From positions 124,001 to 188,000 of the forward strand of contig NZ_MCIA01000003.1 of the NCBI RefSeq assembly GCF_003609635.1: DNA of 64,000 nucleotides. Direction: 5' to 3'. Source of the DNA: Lacrimispora algidixylanolytica (lineage in GTDB: Bacteria > Bacillota > Clostridia > Lachnospirales > Lachnospiraceae). The translations under genes and the position numbers were made by a program. Below the pieces are notes generated by a model. The model ran no database searches, had not been told where the DNA came from, and was given only the letters and a program-made list of their open reading frames with translations. This document shows positions 19,080 through 27,439 of the stretch, piece by piece (within the stretch, counting starts at the first letter, position 1; every line of letters starts with the position of its first letter).

Positions 19080-19964
19080 ATGAGTATTTTTGCTTTCATT
19101 GGGGCGTTTGGCGGAGGAGTCATGGGGGCTTACTTAGGAGCACTTCCAGCATTTATCCTAACTGGAGTGCTTGCAATTGCAGGCGCGGCGGTGGCAATGG
19201 CAGGAGGAGCGGATGCAACCATAGGTTACGTTGCATTTGGTTCTTATCTGGGTCCTCATATTGCCTTTGCAGGAGGAGTTGCGGCTGCAGCTTACGCAGG
19301 AAAGAAGAAGCTTTTAAAAAGTGGAACAGATATTTTATCCCCTCTCTACGGAGTGTGTGATCCCATGACCCTGGTCGTTGGCGGAGTGTTTGGAGTACTT
19401 GGATTTGTCATTCATTATCTTGCCGGAAGTGTCCTTCGGTTAAATACGGATCTTCCGGGAATTACGGTTATTGTATCTGCCCTCATCGCACGTTTTGCAT
19501 TTGGAAGTACTGGTCTGACTGGAACGGTGCAGCAAGGGGAAAAAAGAACCTACATAGCAGGAGGAAAAGAGCTTTACTGTCTGATATTGCTTGGTGCCGG
19601 TATTGGAACCGCCACTGGATTTGTGTATCAAACCATGGCAGCAGGAGGTGCATCGGAAGCAGCGATTGGAAACTTTCCCGTCCTTTGCTTTGGGATAGCA
19701 GCGTTTTCATTGATGTTTACCCAGACAGGTTTTGCTGTCCCCTCCTCTCATCACATCGCCCTGGTCTCCGCGTTAGCGGCAGTGCTTTCTGGTAATCCCC
19801 TAATGGGAGTGTTGTTTGGTATTTTGACCGCATTGTTTGGTGATTTTGTGAGTAGGACGTTTAACAGTCATTGTGATACCCATGTGGATCCTCCTGCATG
19901 TACCATTTTTATCTTCACCTTTCTTGTAAATATAATATTTGGAAATGGTTTTTTCCTGACCTAG
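19080..19964 (+). CDS. Polytopic membrane protein of unknown function
   Basis: 294 residues, Gly/Ala-rich, with roughly eight hydrophobic segments (for example FAFIGAFGGGVMGAYLGA, GGVFGVLGFVIHYLAG, ALFGDFVSRTF between the last two). No recognised transporter motif is evident to me. A conserved-looking acidic and cysteine segment near the end (NSHCDTHVDPPACTIF) could be a ligand or metal site; this is speculative. It follows ackA by 49 bp with a GGAGAAGG site and no terminator between, so the two are probably co-transcribed. Confidence 0.6.
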   Translation: MSIFAFIGAFGGGVMGAYLGALPAFILTGVLAIAGAAVAMAGGADATIGYVAFGSYLGPHIAFAGGVAAAAYAGKKKLLKSGTDILSPLYGVCDPMTLVVGGVFGVLGFVIHYLAGSVLRLNTDLPGITVIVSALIARFAFGSTGLTGTVQQGEKRTYIAGGKELYCLILLGAGIGTATGFVYQTMAAGGASEAAIGNFPVLCFGIAAFSLMFTQTGFAVPSSHHIALVSALAAVLSGNPLMGVLFGILTALFGDFVSRTFNSHCDTHVDPPACTIFIFTFLVNIIFGNGFFLT

Positions 19965-19970
19965 TCCATA

Positions 19971-20015
19971 AAAAATAAGCATGACCCGCTTCGTAGCGGG
20001 TTCATGCTTATTTTT
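19971..20015. terminator. Bidirectional terminator
   Basis: AAAAATAAGCATG (19971-19983) pairs with CATGCTTATTTTT (20003-20015) around an inner CCGCT/AGCGG stem. It ends the ackA transcript and the minus-strand GlcG-like gene that stops at 20018. Confidence 0.9.
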
Positions 20016-20017
20016 CG

Positions 20018-20479
20018 TTATGGGCAGCCACTTACAGCGTGTCTGGCTACGGCAATATCCTGCTCTGTTGTGCCTCCTGATACACCTAGTCCGCCAAGGA
20101 AGCGGCCGTTGTATGTTAAGGGGATGCCGCCGCCAAAGACGCAGAATTTCCCCGGGTGGGTCTGCTGGAGACCGTAAAGAGGCTGTCCCGGAAGAACGGT
20201 TTTGCCCGCTTCTTCGGTTGAGATGCGCAGCGCAGCCGCAGTATATGCTTTTGCGTGGGATACCGATATTCCGGCAAGGAGGGAATGATCCATGCGGTGC
20301 ATGGCAACCATGTTTCCTCCGTCATCCACCACGGTAAAGACCATGGGAACATGAAGAGACCAAGCCATCTCTTCCCCTCTTTTGATGATACGTAAGGCCT
20401 CTTCTAAAGTCATGCGTTCACTTTTTAAAGCTTGAATTACAGCCGCTGCAATTTCTCCCGCCATTTGGGAATCACTCAC
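20018..20479 (-). CDS. GlcG/HbpS (DUF336) family protein
   Basis: 153 residues. The pattern LTLEEALRIIKRGEEMA, VFTVVDDGGNMVAMHRMD, SHAKAYTAAAL and FGGGIPLTYNGRFLGGLGVSGG is that of GlcG/HbpS proteins, also found as the C-terminal domain of PduO. They bind haem or small ligands; the exact role is unresolved. It lies directly upstream of, and divergent from, the microcompartment operon, and family members recur beside pdu/grm loci, so it is probably part of that system. Confidence 0.75.
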   Translation of the reverse strand: MSDSQMAGEIAAAVIQALKSERMTLEEALRIIKRGEEMAWSLHVPMVFTVVDDGGNMVAMHRMDHSLLAGISVSHAKAYTAAALRISTEEAGKTVLPGQPLYGLQQTHPGKFCVFGGGIPLTYNGRFLGGLGVSGGTTEQDIAVARHAVSGCP

Positions 20480-20874
20480 AAGAATACCTCCTTATAGGGA
20501 CTTTCATGGATTTAACACCATTATATAGGGGATGTCTTTTGCTTTCAATTACAGTACAATCCGAAAAAATGGATAATCCAATACAGATGGTGCAAAAAGC
20601 GGAGGTTTCAATAATACATGAAATCAGTCTGTAGATTACTGGAATCTCAGGTCTTATTTCTAGTAAGATGGAACATACGAGACAAAAGGTATCTAACACC
20701 TTAAACCTTGATCTGAGAGGGACTAAAAAAGCCTGGATAACCGGTCAAGAATAGAAGAAGTCTGGATTGTACAAATTTTATGTTTTAATAATATTTCATT
20801 GTTTTCGCCTGGATGGGATATGATGTGGACAGAGGAATTAGCAAAAAACTTGTTATGTAGAAGGAGGATATTTT
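20480..20874 (+). promoter_or_regulatory. Divergent control region of the microcompartment locus
   Basis: 395 bp without a gene. GTACAATCC (20554-20562) and GGATTGTAC (20764-20772) form a perfect 9-bp inverted repeat 201 bp apart, a possible pair of regulator half-sites. TTGTAC (20767-20772), 16 bp, TAATAT (20789-20794) is a weak promoter for the plus-strand operon, overlapping the second half-site; weak promoters of this kind usually need an activator such as the AraC-type regulator at 35.1-36.1 kb. The dehydratase start has AAGGAGG. No B12 riboswitch is seen. Confidence 0.4.
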
Positions 20875-23397
20875 ATGCTTGCAAAAGGGTTTACAGAGCC
20901 AACGGAGCGTATACAAAAACTAAAAAGAGCTATTGTGGATGCAGTTCCATATGTTGAATCAGAACGAGCCGTTTTAGTAACGGAATCTTATAAAGAGACG
21001 GAAGGGCTGTCTCCGATTATGAGGAGAGCAAGGGCAGCGGAGAAGATATTTAGAAGTCTTCCGATCACCATTCATGACAATGAATTGATTGTAGGTGCAA
21101 TTACAAAGAATCTTCGTTCCACCGAAATCTGCCCTGAATTTTCCTATGAATGGGTAGAGAAAGAATTTGATACCATGGCAACCAGAATTGCAGATCCATT
21201 CCGGATTCCAAAGGAGACTGCAGCGGAGTTAAAAGAAGCATTTAAGTACTGGGATGGAAAGACTACCAGTGCCTTAGCAGATTCTTATATGTCCCAGGAG
21301 ACAAAGGACTGCATCAGCAATGGTGTATTTACCGTAGGAAACTATTTCTATGGTGGTGTAGGACACGTGTGCGTGGATTACGGCAAAGTATTAAAAATCG
21401 GCTTTACCGGTATTATCCGTCAAGTAATGGAAGCGATGGCAAAGCTTGATACCAGTGATCCTGATTATATTAAGAAGAAAAATTTCTATGAAGCTCTCAT
21501 CATTACATATAGTGCAGCCATTCAGTTTGCACATCGTTATGCAGAAAAAGCAAGAGAGATGGCAGCGGTTTGTCTGGATGCAACAAGAAAAGCAGAACTG
21601 CTTCAGATTGCAGCAAACTGTGACAAGGTTCCGGAACAAGGGGCGACTAACTTCTATGAGGCATGTCAATCCTTCTGGTTTGTACAGATCCTCCTTCAGA
21701 TTGAAGCCAATGGGCACTCCATCTCACCAGGACGTTTTGACCAGTACATGAATCCCTATCTTGCTATCGATAAAGGCATTTCTCATGAGTTTGCCCAGGA
21801 ATTGGTAGACTGTGTATGGGTTAAGTTAAATGATATCAATAAGACCAGAGATGAAGTCTCTGCTCAGGCATTTGCTGGATATGCAGTATTTCAGAACTTA
21901 ATTGTAGGTGGTCAGACAGAAGACGGACTGGATGCAACAAATGAAATGTCTTATATGTGTATGGAGGCAGTTGCACATGTAAAACTTCCTGCACCATCAT
22001 TCTCCATTCGTGTTCATCAAAACACTCCCGACGAATTCCTTTATCGAGCTTGTGAGTTAACCCGTTTAGGTTTTGGTGTTCCTGCCATGTATAACGACGA
22101 AGTAATTATTCCAGCTCTTTGCAACAGGGGTGTATCGTTAGCAGACGCAAGAAATTATTGTATCATCGGTTGTGTGGAGCCACAGTGTCCTCATAAAACA
22201 GAAGGCTGGCATGATGCAGCATTCTTTAATATTGCAAAGGTCCTTGAAATCACTCTTAATAACGGAAAGGCCGGGGATAAGCAGTTAGGTCCTATAACAG
22301 GAGATATTACTTCCTTTACCAATTTAGAGCAGCTTTTAGAGGCTTACAAAAAGCAGATGGAGTATTTTGTTTACCATCTTGCTGAGGCAGATAACTGTGT
22401 GGATTATGCCCATGCAGAACGTGCACCGCTTCCATTCCTATCTGCTTTGGTTGATGACTGTATCGGTCGTGGTAAGAGTGTTCAGGAAGGTGGGGCATTC
22501 TATAACTTCACTGGACCTCAGGCGTTTGGTGTTGCTGATGCAGGAGATTCCCTTTGCGCAATCAAGAAGCACGTTTTTGAAAACAAAGAGATTACCATGG
22601 AGCAGTTAAAAGAAGCTCTTGATCATAACTTTGGTGACTGCTGTGACAAGACTTGTTCTGCAACGGAATCAACGGATGAAGATAGAATTTATGAAGCAGT
22701 GAAGAGAATTTTAAGCAATAACGGTTCCATCAATCTTGCTGATTTGCAGGCACAGTTAAGCAAGCCTCAAAAAGAAGTTTCAGGCAACAAGGAAGACTAT
22801 GCACAAGTTAAGAGAATTCTTGAGAATACACCATGGTTTGGTAATGATGAAGACGAAGTGGATATGATTGCAAGACGCTGTGGACAGATTTATTCCTATG
22901 AGGTAGAGAAATACAAAAACCCAAGAGGAGGTCAGTTCCAGGCAGGATGTTATCCCGTATCTGCCAACGTATTATTTGGTAAGGATGTAGGTGCTCTTCC
23001 AGACGGAAGACTGGCTAAGACACCTCTTGCAGATGGCGTATCCCCAAGACAAGGAAAAGATACCAATGGTCCGACTGCGGCTGCCATGTCGGTTTCTAAA
23101 CTGGATCATGCAAACTACTCAAACGGAACCTTATATAACCAGAAATTCCTTCCAGCAGCACTTGCGGGAGATGATGGTCTGAAGCATTTTGCTTCCATTG
23201 TACGTTCTTACTTTGATCACAAGGGCATGCATGTGCAGTTTAACGTAATTGACCGTGATACCCTTCTTGCGGCTCAGAAAGATCCGGATCAGTATAAGGA
23301 TCTTGTAGTCCGAGTCGCTGGATACAGTGCACAGTTTACCGTGCTTGCAAAAGAAGTGCAGGATGACATTATAAGCCGTACCGAGCAGACGTTGTAA
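20875..23397 (+). CDS. Glycyl radical diol dehydratase (1,2-propanediol/glycerol)
   Basis: 840 residues. From the first Met, residues H164 (GVGHVCVDY), H281-S282 (GHSIS), C433 and E435 (IIGCVEPQ) and D447 (GWHDAAF) fall at the same numbers as the catalytic set of Clostridium butyricum B12-independent glycerol dehydratase. The glycyl-radical loop is RVAGYSA with G816. It is therefore a diol dehydratase rather than a choline lyase. It abstracts H from a vicinal diol and eliminates water to give propanal or 3-hydroxypropanal. It is about 53 residues longer than that dehydratase because of an inserted segment (about 586-641, with C589, C590 and C594). It is the first gene of the shell operon, with no fuculose aldolase nearby, which favours imported or externally formed propanediol. 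Confidence 0.9.
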   Translation: MLAKGFTEPTERIQKLKRAIVDAVPYVESERAVLVTESYKETEGLSPIMRRARAAEKIFRSLPITIHDNELIVGAITKNLRSTEICPEFSYEWVEKEFDTMATRIADPFRIPKETAAELKEAFKYWDGKTTSALADSYMSQETKDCISNGVFTVGNYFYGGVGHVCVDYGKVLKIGFTGIIRQVMEAMAKLDTSDPDYIKKKNFYEALIITYSAAIQFAHRYAEKAREMAAVCLDATRKAELLQIAANCDKVPEQGATNFYEACQSFWFVQILLQIEANGHSISPGRFDQYMNPYLAIDKGISHEFAQELVDCVWVKLNDINKTRDEVSAQAFAGYAVFQNLIVGGQTEDGLDATNEMSYMCMEAVAHVKLPAPSFSIRVHQNTPDEFLYRACELTRLGFGVPAMYNDEVIIPALCNRGVSLADARNYCIIGCVEPQCPHKTEGWHDAAFFNIAKVLEITLNNGKAGDKQLGPITGDITSFTNLEQLLEAYKKQMEYFVYHLAEADNCVDYAHAERAPLPFLSALVDDCIGRGKSVQEGGAFYNFTGPQAFGVADAGDSLCAIKKHVFENKEITMEQLKEALDHNFGDCCDKTCSATESTDEDRIYEAVKRILSNNGSINLADLQAQLSKPQKEVSGNKEDYAQVKRILENTPWFGNDEDEVDMIARRCGQIYSYEVEKYKNPRGGQFQAGCYPVSANVLFGKDVGALPDGRLAKTPLADGVSPRQGKDTNGPTAAAMSVSKLDHANYSNGTLYNQKFLPAALAGDDGLKHFASIVRSYFDHKGMHVQFNVIDRDTLLAAQKDPDQYKDLVVRVAGYSAQFTVLAKEVQDDIISRTEQTL

Positions 23398-23430
23398 ATG
23401 GTTCCTGCATAGAAAAAGAAGGGAGTCGGC

Positions 23431-24348
23431 ATGCAGTCAATTAATTATAATCTGACGGGAACCGTATTTGATATCCAGCGGTTTTCCCTGCACGATGGTC
23501 CGGGAATCCGTACAATCGTATTTCTAAAGGGTTGTCCTCTCTCCTGCCAGTGGTGTAGTAATCCGGAATCCCAGAGTATAAAACCAGTCATGATGTATAA
23601 AAGAGATGAGTGTATTCATTGCGGACGCTGTATCAATGTGTGCAAAGTGGGAGCCATCAGCCCGGAAAATGAAAACTGGATAGACAGAGAAACGTGCACC
23701 AGTTGCGGAGAGTGCGCCAATGCATGTCCGGCAGGAGCCCTTGTTTCAAAAGGAAAGACCATGTCCGTTCAGCAGGTGATACGGGAATTAAAAAAAGATG
23801 CCACTACTTACCGCCGTTCCGGAGGGGGAATCACCCTCTCTGGCGGTGAGCCACTGGTGCAATATGAGTTTGCATCAGAGATATTAAAAGCCAGTAAGGG
23901 GCAGGGCTGGAACACTGCCATGGAAACCACCGGAATCGGAACCGTGGAAGCGGTGGAACAGGTTATCCCATATGTAGATACGGTTCTTCTGGATATCAAG
24001 CATATGGACCCGGAACAGCATAAGCGGTTTACGGGGGCAGGCAATGAAGTAGTATTAAAAAATGCGCCCCGTATTACCAAGATATCAGATACGGTGATTC
24101 GGGTTCCTGTGATTCCAGGTTTTAATGATTCCCCAGAGGCAATTCGTGAAATAGTAGCATTTGCAAAAACCCTGACAGGGATTAAAACCATACACCTTCT
24201 TCCCTATCATTCATTTGGAGAGAACAAATATGAACTGTTAGGGAAGGATTACGAACTGAAACATGTAAAGCCATTGAATCCGGAAGATCTTACAGAGTGC
24301 AAGGCAATTGTGGAAGAATATGGTTTTCGGTGTGTAATTGGTGGATAA
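23431..24348 (+). CDS. Glycyl radical enzyme activase (radical SAM)
   Basis: 305 residues. The radical-SAM cluster motif CPLSCQWC (about 35-42) follows FSLHDGPGIRT. An inserted ferredoxin-like domain has CIHCGRCINVC (about 61-71) and CTSCGECANAC (about 89-99), followed by the GGGITLSGGEPL SAM-binding loop. This is the dehydratase-type activase, longer than PflA. It uses SAM and a reduced cluster to make the glycyl radical on G816 of the preceding enzyme, 33 bp upstream. It can reach full activity only with a SAM supply, and a metK gene is in the same operon. Confidence 0.95.
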   Translation: MQSINYNLTGTVFDIQRFSLHDGPGIRTIVFLKGCPLSCQWCSNPESQSIKPVMMYKRDECIHCGRCINVCKVGAISPENENWIDRETCTSCGECANACPAGALVSKGKTMSVQQVIRELKKDATTYRRSGGGITLSGGEPLVQYEFASEILKASKGQGWNTAMETTGIGTVEAVEQVIPYVDTVLLDIKHMDPEQHKRFTGAGNEVVLKNAPRITKISDTVIRVPVIPGFNDSPEAIREIVAFAKTLTGIKTIHLLPYHSFGENKYELLGKDYELKHVKPLNPEDLTECKAIVEEYGFRCVIGG

Positions 24349-24374
24349 ATTCGAATTGAGAATGGAGGAAAAGA

Positions 24375-25148
24375 ATGGATCAGCAGTTAATTGAAAAAGT
24401 AATGAAACAAGTATCTGATGAGCTTGGAATCAAGAAAGAAACAACACGTCCGGCAGCAAACGGAATTGGGATGACTGAATTTGTAGGAACTGCCATTGGC
24501 GATACCATAGGACTTGTAATTGCCAGTGTTGACCCAATGCTTGCCGATGTTATGAAATTAGGTAAGTACCGTTCGGTTGGTATTATTGGAGGCAGAGTCG
24601 GAGCCGGCCCCCAGATCTGGGCTGTAGATGAAGCAGTAAAGGCAACCAATACAGAGATTATTTCTGTAGAGCTTCCAAGAGATACCAAAGGCGGAGCCGG
24701 ACACGGAAGTTTAATCTATATCGGTGCAGAAGATGTATCCGATGCCAAAAGGGCAGTGGAAATCGCACTTCAGGTACTGCCAAAATACTTTGGAGATGTT
24801 TACTCCAATGATGCAGGTCATCTGGAATTCCAGTATACGGCAAGAGCCAGCTATTGTCTGGAAAAGGCACTTGGAGCACCAGTAGGCAAAGCCTTTGGAA
24901 TGACCTGTGCAGGTCCCGCAGCCATTGGTACTGTTTTGGCAGATATTGCAGTAAAAGCAGCCAATGTTGAAGTGGTAGGTTATAGTTCCCCAGCATCAGG
25001 AACCAGCTTTTCCAACGAGGTAATCCTCACCTTTACCGGAGATTCCGGAGCAGTAAGGCAGGCCGTGCAAGCTGCAATTGAAGCAGGCAAGAAAATGCTT
25101 GGAGCTTTGGGAGATGAACCAAAAACCTCTGAGACACCTTACATTTAA
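24375..25148 (+). CDS. Microcompartment shell trimer protein, tandem BMC (PduB/EtuB type)
   Basis: 257 residues with two BMC domains in tandem (about 35-135 and 140-245). IGLVIASVDPMLADVMKLG and the second-domain VEVVGYSSPASGTSFSNEV fit a BMC-T pseudohexamer. An N-terminal helix, QQLIEKVMKQVSDELG, resembles the cargo-binding extension of PduB. It should tile shell facets and possibly anchor the lumen enzymes. It follows the activase by 26 bp, and a hairpin comes just after its stop. Confidence 0.88.
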   Translation: MDQQLIEKVMKQVSDELGIKKETTRPAANGIGMTEFVGTAIGDTIGLVIASVDPMLADVMKLGKYRSVGIIGGRVGAGPQIWAVDEAVKATNTEIISVELPRDTKGGAGHGSLIYIGAEDVSDAKRAVEIALQVLPKYFGDVYSNDAGHLEFQYTARASYCLEKALGAPVGKAFGMTCAGPAAIGTVLADIAVKAANVEVVGYSSPASGTSFSNEVILTFTGDSGAVRQAVQAAIEAGKKMLGALGDEPKTSETPYI

Positions 25149-25150
25149 CT

Positions 25151-25189
25151 AGGGTGTGTCTGGAAAGAAGCAGTTTTCAGACACGCCCT
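25151..25189 (+). other. Intercistronic hairpin before the main shell gene
   Basis: AGGGTGTGTCTG (25151-25162) pairs with CAGACACGCCCT (25178-25189), one G-T wobble, 15-nt loop. No T-run follows, so it is not a terminator. It may act as an mRNA stabiliser or processing site that lets the downstream shell gene be made in excess. Confidence 0.55.
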
Positions 25190-25236
25190 AAGAAACCAGG
25201 AAAGAAAACATTCAAGAATAATAAGGAGGCTTAACA

Positions 25237-25515
25237 ATGAGCGCAGATGCATTAGGTATGGTTGAGACAAAAGGCTTAATAGGAGCAATTGAAGCAGCAG
25301 ATGCAATGGTAAAATCAGCAAACGTAACATTAGTTGGATATGAGAAAATCGGTTCAGGACTTGTAACTGTTATGGTAAGAGGAGATGTTGGTGCAGTAAA
25401 AGCTGCAACAGATGCAGGTGCTTCCGCAGCAGCATCCGTAGGCGAACTTGTTTCTACTCATGTAATTCCACGTCCTCATTCCGATGTTGAAAAAGTTCTT
25501 CCAACTCTTCAGTAA
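25237..25515 (+). CDS. BMC-H shell hexamer protein 1 (PduA/EutM type)
   Basis: 92 residues, a single BMC domain: [39 protein letters not shown] and [14 protein letters not shown]. The region after YEKIG that lines the hexamer pore reads GSG, as in PduA. It is nearly identical in wording to the 91-residue shell protein at 30003-30278. The TAAGGAGG site is strong. Hexamers form the facets and let diol pass inward while retaining aldehyde. Confidence 0.95.
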   Translation: MSADALGMVETKGLIGAIEAADAMVKSANVTLVGYEKIGSGLVTVMVRGDVGAVKAATDAGASAAASVGELVSTHVIPRPHSDVEKVLPTLQ

Positions 25516-25566
25516 ATATGGTTGTGGGGCGACTAAAGTCCCGTTGCCAGAAATGAGGTGGACGAA

Positions 25567-26292
25567 TTGACAATCAGTGAAGAGCAGCTAAAGCAGCTGG
25601 TGCTAAAAATCTTAAAGAGACTGGAAGAAGAGGGAAAAAGAGAAAAGAAACTCTTGTATATGGTCTGTACCTCAGCCTGGGATGAAAGATATTATGGGTT
25701 TTTAGAAGAAATACAGAAAACAGGTGAATACCGTGTCTGCCCTGTCATTCCCGATGAATGGCAGGTGGAGGGACGGGAAGCCTGTTTTAGAAGTTTTTCT
25801 TCCTGTGAAGGAATGCGGTATTATTCCCAGGGGATTCCGGAAGATTTAGAAGATGCAGTAACGGTTTTTCCGGTGATTGCCACAGAGGTGGCGGTAAAGA
25901 CCGCTCTGTGCATTCACGATACATTTGAGACTACCTGGTTGGCAGCCTGTTTTCGGGCAGGAAGCCGGATCCTTTTTTTACAGTCTGGGCTTGCTCCTTT
26001 TTCCGGAAAAGAACAACCAGCCTATCAGGAACAGATTTTATCTTATTACAGAAAGCTTTTGGAATATGGAATAGAAATCGGTTCCTACAAAAGTCTTTCC
26101 CATTCAGATTCCGTTAAGAGCGTTATTGCAAAGGAAAAGCCCAGTGCTTGTGTAGCCCGTGGGAAAAGGCTGATAACGGCGTCCAATGTAGAAGAACATA
26201 CATCAGATGGAGTACTTCTTTTAAAAGAAGGGGATATCATTACAGATTTAGCAAAAGACAGGGCAAGGTTATTAAACATTGTCTTACAGTAA
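25567..26292 (+). CDS. Microcompartment-associated protein with encapsulation-type helix, function unknown
   Basis: 241 residues if started at the TTG at 25567, which has GAGGTG 6 nt upstream; the GTG at 25558 is inside that site. The N-terminus, TISEEQLKQLVLKILKRLEE, is an amphipathic helix of the kind that targets cargo to shells. The middle is not recognised. The C-terminus (RLITASNVEEH, LLKEGDIITDLAKDRA) is a pattern seen in small proteins of several microcompartment loci. Cysteines at CTSAW and CIHDTFETTWLAACF might bind a metal or flavin; this is not established. It lies between two BMC-H genes. Confidence 0.6.
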   Translation: MTISEEQLKQLVLKILKRLEEEGKREKKLLYMVCTSAWDERYYGFLEEIQKTGEYRVCPVIPDEWQVEGREACFRSFSSCEGMRYYSQGIPEDLEDAVTVFPVIATEVAVKTALCIHDTFETTWLAACFRAGSRILFLQSGLAPFSGKEQPAYQEQILSYYRKLLEYGIEIGSYKSLSHSDSVKSVIAKEKPSACVARGKRLITASNVEEHTSDGVLLLKEGDIITDLAKDRARLLNIVLQ

Positions 26293-26314
26293 ACATAAGT
26301 TGTGAGGTGATTTC

Positions 26315-27061
26315 ATGAAACAGGCATTAGGATTGGTTGAAGTCCAGGGATTGTCAACGGCAGTGCTGGTAGCAGATGCCATGGTCAAAGCAGCCAATGT
26401 TACAATTCTGGAGATTGAAAACTCCAAAGGTCAAGGCTATATGACCGTTAAGGTTGTCGGAGATGTGGGAGCAGTCAATGCGGCTGTAAGCGTAGGAAAG
26501 CAGACAGGATTGGAAAACCAGAAGCTGGTGTCCTTTAAAGTCATTGCCCGGCCTGCAGATTCTGTGGATCAGATTTTCGGAGCTGCTAAAAACACAAAAA
26601 CAGATGCGCCCATCCAGCCGTCCCATTCTGCTAAGGTGCAAATGCAGGCAGAAAAAGAAGATGCGACTGCAGGAGAGACATCCGTAAAAGAAGTCATAAA
26701 AGAAACGGCAAAACCAGAAGTAGAAGAAAAATCAGAAGTTAAATCAGAAGTTAAATTAGAAAATAAATTAGAAGTTGAATTAGAAGTTAAACCAGAAGTT
26801 GAACCAGCCGTTAAACCAGCCGTTAAACCAGAAATTAAACCAGAAACTAAACCAGAAGTTCAACTAGCAGTTAAACCAGAAGTTCAACTAGAAGAAAAAT
26901 TAGAAGAAAAAACAGCATTAGTGGAACAGGCAGCAGAAGAAAAAACAGCACAGGAACCACAGGCTGAATTACAGACTGAACCACAGGCGGGAACAGAGAA
27001 GGTTTCTTCTGTAAACCAGTCCGGAGCCAAAAAAACGGCGGAACATAAAACCAAAAATTAA
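26315..27061 (+). CDS. BMC-H shell protein with long acidic/basic repeat tail
   Basis: 248 residues. The N-terminal BMC domain (1-90: LGLVEVQGLSTAVLVADAM, VKVVGDVGAVNAAV, FKVIARPADSV) is diverged from the two short BMC-H proteins; the pore region is SKGQGYM. From about residue 100 the chain is low complexity, rich in K, E, P and V, with a run of KPEV/KPAV/KLEV-like tetrads (about 130-205), ending in a basic KKTAEHKTKN. The tail has no folded domain that I recognise, unlike EutK with its helix-turn-helix. It may face outward or tether cargo or other compartments. Confidence 0.85.
   Translation: MKQALGLVEVQGLSTAVLVADAMVKAANVTILEIENSKGQGYMTVKVVGDVGAVNAAVSVGKQTGLENQKLVSFKVIARPADSVDQIFGAAKNTKTDAPIQPSHSAKVQMQAEKEDATAGETSVKEVIKETAKPEVEEKSEVKSEVKLENKLEVELEVKPEVEPAVKPAVKPEIKPETKPEVQLAVKPEVQLEEKLEEKTALVEQAAEEKTAQEPQAELQTEPQAGTEKVSSVNQSGAKKTAEHKTKN
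26711..26905 (+). repeat. 12-bp coding repeat in the BMC-H tail
   Basis: Imperfect tandem units close to GTTAAACCAGAA, encoding V-K-P-E, with variants (V-K-P-A, V-Q-L-A, V-K-L-E). Near-perfect adjacent copies suggest recent slippage growth. Confidence 0.8.
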
Positions 27062-27130
27062 TCTCAGGATTTAGGCGGTACACAGAGTTCGTGGAGAATT
27101 TTTGTGTCCGGGAAAGGAAAGGGAACGTAA

Positions 27131-27394
27131 GTGAGACTGGCAAAGATTACAGGTACTGTTGTAGCGACCAGGAAAGATGAGACCTTAACGGGCTACAAAC
27201 TGATGATCGTTCGCAGGATTGATTCCCAAGGTAATTTCATAGATTCTGAAGAAGTGGCAGTAGATTATGTAGGGGCAGGAGTCGGCGAAATCGTTTTAAT
27301 TGGCCAGGGTTCTTCTGTCCGCGTAGATAAGAAGAAGCGTGAAGCTGTGATTGACATGGCGATTATTGGAATCGTTGATACCGTCGTAGGTTAA
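27131..27394 (+). CDS. BMC-V shell pentamer protein (EutN/CcmL)
   Basis: 87 residues, GTG start. MRLAKITGTVVATRKDETL, KLMIVRRID, VAVDYVGAGVGEIVLIGQGSS and the terminal MAIIGIVDTVV are the family signature. Pentamers cap the vertices of the polyhedral shell and allow closure. It is the only vertex protein in the locus. Confidence 0.93.
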   Translation: MRLAKITGTVVATRKDETLTGYKLMIVRRIDSQGNFIDSEEVAVDYVGAGVGEIVLIGQGSSVRVDKKKREAVIDMAIIGIVDTVVG

Positions 27395-27439
27395 AAGGTT
27401 CTCCTTATCAGCTTTAAAGGAAAGGAGGTAAGAATTCAT

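Noticed and set aside
20480-20874. Cobalamin riboswitch upstream of the microcompartment operon
   Set aside because: No B12-box-like sequence was seen and the enzyme is B12-independent.
20875-23397. Choline trimethylamine-lyase (CutC) identity
   Set aside because: H164, H281, S282 and D447 of diol dehydratases are all present in position; no choline-specific context.
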